64,000 bases of DNA, taken from the NCBI GenBank assembly GCA_023212645.1, contig JALBYC010000008.1, positions 248,001-312,000 of the forward strand. The letters are read 5' to 3'. Under the pieces are notes generated by a model that saw nothing but the letters and a program-made list of their open reading frames with translations, did no database searches and was not told where the DNA came from. This document shows, piece after piece, positions 49,345 to 57,423 of this stretch. How positions within the stretch are numbered: the first letter of the stretch is position 1; every line of letters begins with the position of its first letter. This DNA comes from Farysia itapuensis. Lineage: Eukaryota; Basidiomycota; Ustilaginomycetes; Ustilaginales; Ustilaginaceae. The position numbers were made by a program, and so were the translations under genes.

Positions 49345-49630
49345 GTGTGGGGCCCCCACTTTTTAGCAGAGCCCAAACTGCGCAACGACGTACCTGCACG
49401 GTTGGGCACCATCGTACGCAAGACGAGAAGGCCACTGCGGCCTTAGTTTTGGCGCAAATCGCAAAACGAATCTGCGAAACGCGATTGCTCCGCCGTCTGA
49501 GCTTAGCGCGGCAAGCGAAGGTCATGAGCAATAACTTATGACCGTCGAGCATCTTGCCACGGCGACAGAAGAGAGAATAATAAGGCCGTCTTGGTGCAAA
49601 AAGTCAAAAGGTGCCTGCAGGTATACTGGG
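49345..49630 (+). repeat. Degenerate dispersed repeat, copy C
   Basis: It is alignable to copy B (direct) and copy A (inverted) over about 200 bp. It begins near the inverted GTGGGGCCCCCAC at 49347-49359, which sits where copy A has GTGGGCCGGCCCAAG. No coding capacity survives in any copy. Confidence 0.7.
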
Positions 49631-50868
49631 CCTACAACCAGATTTTTTAGACTTCCGACTCAGTGCGCTGGCTTTCCAGCGTCCGGCGTCCAGCCGTTAT
49701 GGCCTGAATCGATAGGTACATGAACGAGGATGAGGAGAGCCATGGTTGAGAGTGCGAAATAACTGCAGCGGCTGACTCTGCGCGGAGAAGATACAAGGAA
49801 GCGCCAAAAGCCCAGAAGACAGTCGCTTTGCAAGTTCGATACCTGGACGCTCCTGCAGGTACTTATGCCCATAAATTTCTCTTCGTGCATGGCACAACGG
49901 CGTTTCAGTATCGAGGCGCCTGGCGCATAGACGAACAGAAGAGGGGGTAGCTTCGACGTTGTCTCTATCTCTACTAGATCGGTCGCCCAAAAAAAGGTAC
50001 AAAGAGGCACACATTACAAACTACGCCATCCTTACTTTCATCTTTCCTGACATGCCAGATCGAAAGCAAAGATTTCGCGCTGAAACAGTGGCTACACGTT
50101 CGACAATCTGCCAGGAAGGTTACATTGTGTATAATAATCTGTTCACGAGATCACAGATTTTCGATAGAACCTAGCTCGGGCGTTCGAGTCAGCAGCAACA
50201 CAACCCATTTGGTGTAAAAGCAAGGCAAAAGCTCTCACGTTGTGCTTCCGAAAGCTTCGACCAGAGGTGTATGGGGTCACCAAATGAGAACAAGGGCATT
50301 CAACGCTGCACCACGTTGGAACTGATCGAACTCACCGTACGAGTAGTCATCAGCTTCTCAATCAGATCGAGTCGCGCGATTGAGAAGGGTCAATGCTACA
50401 GACTCGAAGCCACTCCTCGACAATATGGCTTGCAAGGCCTTGCGTAACCCGTGAGATAGACTCAGGCTCAGTACTTCGCCTCCTACATCTCGTACACCAC
50501 AGGTTGACCTTGTTACTTGAGACGAGCAGATGCATTAAGTGAGAAGCCGCGTGCTGTCACGTCGTACTGTTCTGAGCTTTTTGTTGATCAGAGACGTGAC
50601 TCTGAGCGGAAACTTCTTCTGCAAGCATGTTCTGCTGAGAGCAACAACGTTACGATTAAGAGGAGGAAGAACATAGACCTCAGGTACAGTGCTACTATAG
50701 AGTGTCTACGATGAGAAGAGAGAAAGTCTTTGACGGATGAGGGCGAAATATGAATGACGTGCACAGCCGAGGTCTCGAGGCTGGTGACTGCTAATAGCGA
50801 CACTCGCTCTCGATCACGTCTCTCGGAGGGGGAGTCAGTTGCTTGACAGCAGCGATGTGTTCGACGCT

Positions 50869-51010
50869 TCAAAGAGGTTTGACGAGAACGTCGGCATTTT
50901 GCAGCGCGATCGGAATGTACCCGACGGCTCGATTGCCCCATAAGCATTCGCGCCCTGAGTGTGGGTACTGATGGTGGTAGGATCCATTGTTCGGCCCGAA
51001 GACTCTCTTG
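50869..51010 (-). pseudogene. Decayed fragment resembling the C-terminal end of a Copia-type RNase H
   Basis: One minus-strand frame ending at the TGA at 50869-50871 reads NRAVGYIPIALQNADVLVKPL, close to the Copia RNase H ending (YIPT..NxADxxTKPL). After the stop the frame continues SVEHIAAVKQL, also typical of that end. Upstream, HHQYPHSGREC may correspond to the HxRTKHIDIRYH region. Stops and frame changes on either side show it is not functional. No LTR pair or integrase remnant was identified. Confidence 0.45.
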
Positions 51011-52355
51011 GACAGTGCTCTTCTCTGCCACCAAGCTGTTCGAAAATATGTCGCGTTCCTGCGCGTATCTGTACAAATTGTTGCTGCACAGGGGTTTCCA
51101 GCCTTTCAGCGGACGACCCTGTCTGCGCCTGGCCTCGGCGGGTCCGTTGTACGGATCTCGTTATGGCTGTTGAGACTGGAATGGAGAGTCCGAGGTGAGT
51201 GCCAGCGGTCAAAAGCGTTGACAAAGCTGCCCACCAAGCCGTGTCTCGCGTGTATAAAGTTGTAAGAGGTATATCGACATGAAAGCTTGTCGAAAAATGT
51301 CAAAGCCTGAGAGATGGAGGTGTTTGCCGAAGAAAGGCCCAACGCCATCTCGCCCAACGCCAAGTATAAAGTAGCACTCGCGCTGTTGGAATCGCGACAG
51401 ATCATTCGATGAGGAAAGAGATGGCGGACGCAACTGCAACGACCAGCCCGCGGACAGACGAGCAGAGGTCGATAGCGGAGGGGTTTCCCCTGTGAGTCCG
51501 GCAATTTGTTGACAGATCAAGAGCGCAGCGACAAAATCGTACGTTAGCCTTGACCATGGCCACCACTGAGATTGATCGTCTTCATGATAGATGTTGTCAG
51601 ACGAAGTTGGAAGAAGGGCGGCAGCTGACATGAGGTCATTACTGCAGACGAATCATCTTGCCTCACAATTTGCAGTACAGCGGCCGCTCAACTGGACCTG
51701 CGAGAACGAGAAGAGCCCCGGCGACGCTGCGACGAGATTCGCGCCCATCATCGCTAGGCGCCATTGCGAGCCATGACTGGCATTGGCAAGTGAAGGTGTA
51801 TAGCCAATGGGACAAGTTCAAAGCCTCCAGTTGCAGCTCCGGCACATCTTGTCGACCTGTCATATACTGTCAGTCTGTCATACGCTGTCGCGCTGTCGAG
51901 CTGTCGAGCTGTCATGATTGCGAATCTGTAATTTAACATGTTAGCGCGTCAGATTGCGCAAATTCCGTGCAAATCGTGCATAAGTGTGCATACGATGCAT
52001 AATAGTGTGCATGGTGCAGATGGTGATCTGATGTGCGATGTGCGTTTAGCCGTTCATGTACGCGCATTGTACGGGCTGATTCGCGGCTGCGACAGGCTCA
52101 CGTATTTGGTGCACTAAGCGACAGGCCACGGCTGATCTTTCATGGCCAGAGGAAGAAGCAAGCTGCAGACAGATAAGCGACATTTCGACGTCATGACCGG
52201 ACTCGAGATAAGATCGCCCTCCCCTAAGCTCGCTAAGCTTCGGACACCTCTGCTCCGTTAGGGCTTTTGCCGCCGGTCCCTTGCGCTTCTCTTTTTAAAA
52301 GATGCTCCTGATCACACGATCCCTCCTTTCCTCGTAAGCTTTGATTGTCCCAATT

Positions 52356-54086
52356 ATGGTCAGAGTCCTGTCAAACCTAGTTGCCGCGTTGACGGTGGTC
52401 AGCGCTGCCGTGTCGCAATTTGTGTCGGCACCGACGGATTTGCAGAACACGACGGGCTACTTGGACATTCCTGTGCGGTACAAGCAGGTGCCAACGGGGA
52501 CGTGCGAGCTCAACGAGAGCGTCAAGAGCTTTTCCGGCTACGTCGATGTCTCGTCGGATGAGCATACCTTTTTCTGGTTCTTTGAGGCGCGGAACCGAGA
52601 TCCTACAGAAGCGCCACTGACCGTCTGGATCAATGGCGGACCAGGTTCATCGTCTATGATTGGGCTCTTCCAGGAACTAGGTCCTTGCTACATCGATGCA
52701 GACGGTCAGGTCGTGAACAACCCGTACGCGTGGAACAACGTGAGCAATATGCTGTTCATCGACCAGCCCGCTACCACGGGTTTGTCATACACCAAGGTTG
52801 TGCCTGGCTATGTCAACCCTGCCAGCGATAGCATCGTTGTACTGCCCAACATTACCTGTCCCGATTACGCAATGCAGTACGGCACGTGTGGAACCTACTC
52901 GGTGCCCAACGTCACTCTGACTGCAAACACCACCCAAGGCGCTGCTCCCAACTTTTACCGAACCTTGCAGGGATTCATGGGCGCTTTTCCCAACTACTCG
53001 CGCCACGATTTCCACTTTGCCACCGAGTCGTACGGCGGACACTACGGTCCTGTGTTCAACGCCTACATCCAGGAGCAGAACGCGCGCAATCAGTCCGGAT
53101 CCCACCACATCCAGCTCACCTCTGTGCTCATCGGAAATGGATGGTACGATCCGCTGATTCAGTACGCTGCTTACTACAACTTCACCGTATCGCCCGGCAA
53201 CACGTACGACTACCGTCCCTTCAACGCCACGAGCGAGGCCGAGATGTACAACAACCTGTACGGGCCTGGGAACTGCATGGATCAGATCGCGGACTGCTAT
53301 GCTTCCGGCACCGATGCCGTGTGCAGTACCGCCGACACGTTTTGCGCCAACAACGTGGAATCGCTGCTGGACAACTATGCCAACCGGGACGAGTACGACA
53401 TTCGCGAACTTTCGCCGGATCCTTTTCCCTACACGTTCTACGTCGACTATCTCAACACGCCTGCTGTTCAGAGTGCGATTGGTGCGTACCAGAACTTCAG
53501 CGAGAGTTCGTCGACCGTGGGGAATGCGTTTAGCAGTACGGGAGACGATGGGCGCGAGAGTCAGACGATTGAAGATGTGCGTGCGCTGCTCGAACAAGGT
53601 ATCCAGGTTGTCATGTACGCCGGAGATGCAGATTACAACTGCAACTGGCTTGGTGGCCAAGCCGTCGCCGCTGAAGTTGGTCAAGATGGATTCCAACAGG
53701 CGGGCTACGCCGACTTGCAAACGAGCGACGGCATCGTCCATGGCCAGGTGAAGCAGGCAGGCAACTTTTCTTTCACGCGATTCTACCAGAGTGGCCACGA
53801 GGTGCCCTTCTACCAGCCACTGGCCGCACTCGAGCTGCTAGAACGCGTCCTCAACGGCACCGACATCGCCACTGGCACCGTGCAAGTGAATTCGACCTAC
53901 CGCACCTCTGGACCGGCAGAAAGCACCTACCGAGAAGGCAACAGTACGGTGCAGTTCGACATTCTCGACCCACGCACCACCTACAACCACACCACCAACG
54001 CTCCCAACACCAGCAACTCGACCAACACTACGAACAGCCTTCGCGTCTCTCTCCGCTCCCGACCCCAGCGCGCTTTCCACCTGTAG
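52356..54086 (+). CDS. Secreted serine carboxypeptidase (peptidase S10)
   Basis: 576 residues from the ATG at 52356. A hydrophobic signal peptide (MVRVLSNLVAALTVVSAAVS) points to secretion or a vacuolar route. S10 motifs: WINGGPGSSSMIGLFQELGPC, MLFIDQPATTGLSYT, the catalytic Ser in TESYGGHYGP (about residue 226), Asp in YAGDADYNCNW (about 423), and His in SGHEVPFYQP (about 480). The usual Gly before ESYGG is Thr here. Many N-x-S/T sequons and a Thr/Asn/Ser-rich tail suggest a glycosylated protein. The family cuts C-terminal residues at acid pH. A stretch TTTTTAAAAG near 52294 may be a TATA-like element. It is the first gene after the repeat island. Confidence 0.9.
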   Translation: MVRVLSNLVAALTVVSAAVSQFVSAPTDLQNTTGYLDIPVRYKQVPTGTCELNESVKSFSGYVDVSSDEHTFFWFFEARNRDPTEAPLTVWINGGPGSSSMIGLFQELGPCYIDADGQVVNNPYAWNNVSNMLFIDQPATTGLSYTKVVPGYVNPASDSIVVLPNITCPDYAMQYGTCGTYSVPNVTLTANTTQGAAPNFYRTLQGFMGAFPNYSRHDFHFATESYGGHYGPVFNAYIQEQNARNQSGSHHIQLTSVLIGNGWYDPLIQYAAYYNFTVSPGNTYDYRPFNATSEAEMYNNLYGPGNCMDQIADCYASGTDAVCSTADTFCANNVESLLDNYANRDEYDIRELSPDPFPYTFYVDYLNTPAVQSAIGAYQNFSESSSTVGNAFSSTGDDGRESQTIEDVRALLEQGIQVVMYAGDADYNCNWLGGQAVAAEVGQDGFQQAGYADLQTSDGIVHGQVKQAGNFSFTRFYQSGHEVPFYQPLAALELLERVLNGTDIATGTVQVNSTYRTSGPAESTYREGNSTVQFDILDPRTTYNHTTNAPNTSNSTNTTNSLRVSLRSRPQRAFHL

Positions 54087-54301
54087 AATGCTGCATCAGT
54101 TCCATCATGGCATCATGGCATCCGACATCAATTGACATCATGACATCAATCCAATCAATAAAACATGTTAGAGCAGATATTGCGTATAAAAAAAGCTAAA
54201 AGGATTTTTGATTTGTTTGATCTCTCTTCTTCCTATCATCGTCCGATCCATCCCCATCACCCGTGTTTGTCTACGAGGGGGCTTGTGGAAGCGCTGGGAT
54301 C

Positions 54302-54590
54302 ATGGCAGGCAAGAGCAAGGCACGGTAGGTAACGGCAAGCGCCAACACACCGTGCAGGAGGGTACTGACATGGCTGTGGGCCATAGTGTCATTATCGCAC
54401 GTCTGCTGTCGACGGCAGGAACCGGCTTTTACTACACCACCAAGCGAGCACGCGCGACCGAGAAGCTCGGACTGATGAAGTACGATCCCATAGGTAAGCA
54501 CATCTTCCGCCCCATTCGTGCATCTTAGCGCTAACACTTCTTTTCTCAAAAGTGCGAAAGCATGTACTGTTCAAAGAAAAGGGCAAGTAA
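54302..54590 (+). CDS. MRPL39: Mitochondrial ribosomal protein bL33m, three exons, 55 aa
   Basis: Exons 54302-54324, 54387-54493 and 54553-54590; introns 62 and 59 nt (GTAGGT...TAG, GTAAGC...AAAAG). The joined protein starts MAGKSKAR and continues [33 protein letters not shown] and [12 protein letters not shown]. These are the bL33 landmarks (SxAGTGxxYxTxKN/R, EKLxLxKYDP, VRxHVxxKE). bL33 is a small protein of the large subunit; yeast Mrpl39 is of similar size. Both junctions fall inside conserved blocks, which supports them. A reader that skips introns would miss this gene. Confidence 0.9.
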
Positions 54591-54676
54591 CCAACACACA
54601 CAGACACACACACAATACCAGCAGCGATTTTCCCAGGCGACCGCCCCTCGAGCGAGCTAGTGCAGTGAATGGAGGA

Positions 54677-56572
54677 TTACAAGTTGTCAAAGAAGAGCAA
54701 GTCATCGGCAGTCAGGGCAGCACTGGCTGATCTGCCATGGTGGGAGGAAGAGGAAGAGACCGCTTTTGGTTGTGGTGGGGGTTTCTTCTTGTCCAGCAGT
54801 TGCGGTGCGGAAGGAAGCGCGGCTGGCTCAAAATCGTCAAAGAGCAAGTCTGGGAATGGCGACGCTGCTGTTGAGCGGGGCGGTGGAGGGAGGAGTGAGC
54901 TGCGATTCGATGTTGCGGAAAGTGGCTTGGTTGCCGGCAACGGTGGGGCACGATCCCACAACCCACTGAACGCATCCCCGTCCTTCTTTGCAGTGCCACT
55001 AGCTCCAACCACGGGCGGTGGTGCATCGTCTTCATCGTCTGTGTACGTATCGTTGTAGCGGCGGGTTGGTAAACTATCGTCGTCGTCAAAGTACCTGTCT
55101 GTGTTTGGCCGTGCGTCGTCGTCAATGACGGTATTGCGAAGCCCGGTTTTGGAGAAAGATCGCGTCCAGCCTGTATCCGCGCTGTTACCGCTCGTGGCCG
55201 AAGGGGGGGTCGGAGTTCGTGCAAACACTCCACTGGACCGCCATCTGCTCAACAACGATGACGGCGCTGTCGTTGTGGTCGAGGTTGAATTCGTCGGCTG
55301 CGATTGCACAGGTTGTTCCGCCAAACTCATGAGGTCTGGACCGGTAGGGTCGTCCGAGTAGCGCAGACTGCCTCCGACGGCTTCATTGTCGCGGTAGGCG
55401 CCCACGGATGGGTGGACAGCAGTGGTGCGGGGCGTGAGATCGGCGCTGAGTCTGGACTGGGTGGAGGAAGTCTTGCGCATGTGCGTGGCAGGTTGACGTG
55501 GTTTGAAGAGCGAGGCGATGAAGGCGCCTGCGCCTGCGCCGGTGGATTTGGCGGCAGCGTCCTGGGCAGAAGTATGCGACCAACCAGGGCCAGACAATGT
55601 CTCCACACCTGCGTCGAGCGAGACCCGTCCGTCCAAGCCCTGCTGCTGCTGCCCATCTCCTACGGGCGAACCTCTGCGCACTGAATCCGGCCGAAGCCAG
55701 CCTCCCGCTGACGACGATTCCGGCGCTGTTAATCGCACCGTCCTATGCTCTGTGTTTTGCACGCCAAACGCCATTTTGGCCCGTGTGCTCCGACTGTTGA
55801 GCCAGAGTGCTGCTGCTGAGCCAAGATTGAGAGTCACACCGTCACTGCCCACCAACGCCGCCGGTGGACTATCCAAGCGGACTTTCAGCTCGCGTTTACT
55901 CCCCTCGCTGGCAAACAGTTCGCCAAACCCTCCATCGCCCGTTGTGGAAAGGGCGGCGAAACTCGAGGCGAACTCGTCCGTGGAGCCGTACACGGATGTT
56001 ATCAGCTGGCGTGCCTGGAGTTTGAGTGAGTCCATGTGGTCTCTATCGACGATCACGCCTCTCACGCTGGGCAGTGGCGCAGAGGAGGTGGAGGACCACG
56101 AGGTGCTAGCATCGTGTGTTGCGGCAGCGGCGGCGGCTGCCGGGGGAGTAGCGCTGGTAGTTTCAGCCCATGTATCGTCAGTGCTTGTCCAGGCGGTATC
56201 GTCGCGGGGTTGGGGCGTGGCAGACCAGGGGAGAGCATCGGTGGCAGCCCAGGGATCTGCCTGCGACACACCCAATGCTGCCGGCCCATCATCATCCTCG
56301 CTCACCCCCGCAATCTCGTCGCCCACTACAGCATCGACGGAAGCTCCCACACTGGGACTACCCCACAGCGCAGCTGCGGCCGGTTCCGAAGTCGAAAGAG
56401 CGCGAAACCCATCATCCAACGCCGGACCGTCCTCTTGATCAACAACACCACCGGCAGAAGGTGGGACCGTGGCCCATGGATCGTCGGTCGGAATCGAAGC
56501 CGTCGCCCCACTGCGTTGCTGCTCGGTATCGTCGTCATTCCAGGGACTGCTGCTGGACCAAGGTGCGTCCAT
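54677..56572 (-). CDS. Hypothetical Ser/Asp-rich protein with repeated PW motifs, 631 aa
   Basis: An intronless ORF with its ATG at 56572. The N-terminal 160 residues repeat short Trp motifs (APWSSSSPW, DDPWATV, DPWAATDALPW, DDTWAETT). One more ordered block lies near residues 175-290 (RDHMDSLKLQARQLITSVYG, TLNLGSAAALWLNSRSTRAK). The C-terminus is acidic and aromatic (FPDLLFDDFEPAALP, ending ADDLLFFDNL). DPW/DxF-like motifs are known adaptor-binding elements in endocytic proteins, so a vesicle-coat accessory role is possible, but I do not recognise a family. It is convergent with bL33m (86 bp). Confidence 0.6.
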   Translation of the reverse strand: MDAPWSSSSPWNDDDTEQQRSGATASIPTDDPWATVPPSAGGVVDQEDGPALDDGFRALSTSEPAAAALWGSPSVGASVDAVVGDEIAGVSEDDDGPAALGVSQADPWAATDALPWSATPQPRDDTAWTSTDDTWAETTSATPPAAAAAAATHDASTSWSSTSSAPLPSVRGVIVDRDHMDSLKLQARQLITSVYGSTDEFASSFAALSTTGDGGFGELFASEGSKRELKVRLDSPPAALVGSDGVTLNLGSAAALWLNSRSTRAKMAFGVQNTEHRTVRLTAPESSSAGGWLRPDSVRRGSPVGDGQQQQGLDGRVSLDAGVETLSGPGWSHTSAQDAAAKSTGAGAGAFIASLFKPRQPATHMRKTSSTQSRLSADLTPRTTAVHPSVGAYRDNEAVGGSLRYSDDPTGPDLMSLAEQPVQSQPTNSTSTTTTAPSSLLSRWRSSGVFARTPTPPSATSGNSADTGWTRSFSKTGLRNTVIDDDARPNTDRYFDDDDSLPTRRYNDTYTDDEDDAPPPVVGASGTAKKDGDAFSGLWDRAPPLPATKPLSATSNRSSLLPPPPRSTAASPFPDLLFDDFEPAALPSAPQLLDKKKPPPQPKAVSSSSSHHGRSASAALTADDLLFFDNL

Positions 56573-56743
56573 CCTCTTTGCCCCCCTCAGCGTCCCTGGT
56601 GAAGCTTGCGTTGTGTGTGGAGAAGAGAGAGAGAAAAGGGTCCTTTTGTGTGAGCCAGAAAAACCCCCCCGCCTTGGTTTTGGTGTCTCTTGACAGGGGC
56701 AACAACCGCCTCGTCCTCGCGACAGCAGCAGCAGCAGCAGCAG

Positions 56744-57373
56744 ATGGAGGCGTTGGTCAACCTGCTCGGTCTCAAACCGACAGACAGCCGCCTTACATCC
56801 TACCTCGCCACCACCATCACTGATGCAGACCCGGAGCCAGAGGTCAAGGTGTATCCCGGTATCGAGTACCGAAATTATCGCAAACTAGGGCTGAGTCTAC
56901 AATGTAAGTACTGCCCTCGCGCTAAGACCCAGGCAGTCCGGTAGAGCTGAAATCTGCACGCATACACAGTTGAGCCACAATCGCAAGATCAACACAGCGT
57001 GCTCGCGGCGATTGATTTGTACAATGATGCGCGGGGGTGGGTAACGTACCGTGGTCTGCCACTCGAGTTCAAAGTGGGCGGGGGCTCGAGCGCAGTGGTG
57101 ATTGGTACCGAGACGAGGGGAAAGGATTTTGTAGCTCAGTTGGGCGAGCCGCGCCGAAAGGGGGGTGGCGAGGTAGGCACCGGCGGGCTCGGTCCTGGAC
57201 TCTGGATGGAGTGGCAACTCACGCTCATCACTTCCGACGCACCAATCCCTTTCACGCTGTTGGTAGAACTCTCACGCACCAAAGCACCCAGCGCAGCAAA
57301 ATGGGATCTCGATCAAGCCGGTTCCACCCCCTGGCACACACTCACAATCTCCACACAACCTCCCAGTCAATAG
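56744..57373 (+). CDS. Hypothetical protein, two exons, 187 aa
   Basis: Exon 1 56744-56903, intron 56904-56969 (GTAAGT...ACAG, 66 nt), exon 2 56970-57373. The first ATG follows directly on (CAG)6 in frame, so a non-ATG start or an upstream exon (a TTGACAG acceptor-like site lies at 56690-56696) would add polyglutamine. The protein has MEALVNLLGLKPTDSRLTSY, VYPGIEYRNYRKLGLSLQFE, and after the junction LAAIDLYNDARGWVTYRGLP and LPLEFKVGGGSSAVVIGTET, then a Gly-rich loop and WMEWQLTLI. It looks like a small globular beta-rich domain; family not recognised. It is divergent from the PW-motif gene by 171 bp. Confidence 0.6.
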
Positions 57374-57423
57374 GATCCTCCCACAGATGTAATGGTAGAT
57401 GTACATTGGAAAACCCGGCGCCA

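Larger units (their letters stand above)
42297..52355. other. Ten-kilobase gene-free, repeat-rich island
   Basis: No ORF here exceeds about 160 codons and none resembles a known family, in contrast to the gene-dense flanks. The sequence holds several tandem arrays, a degenerate dispersed repeat in three copies, GGCCGGCC-centred palindromes, two AT-rich islands and a decayed retroelement fragment, each listed separately. Parts not listed (42,297-44,340, 44,580-45,930, 46,110-47,085, 47,205-47,940, 49,635-50,860 and 51,015-52,300) show only short frames and no recognisable structure. A minus-strand 100-codon frame at 42,969-43,271 looks mildly protein-like but is unassigned. The last 100 bp or so would hold the carboxypeptidase promoter. 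Confidence 0.8.

Noticed and set aside
51840..52030. CTGTCGAG and GTGCAT-rich short repeats before the carboxypeptidase
   Set aside because: Units are irregular and short; more likely simple-sequence drift than a defined array or operator.
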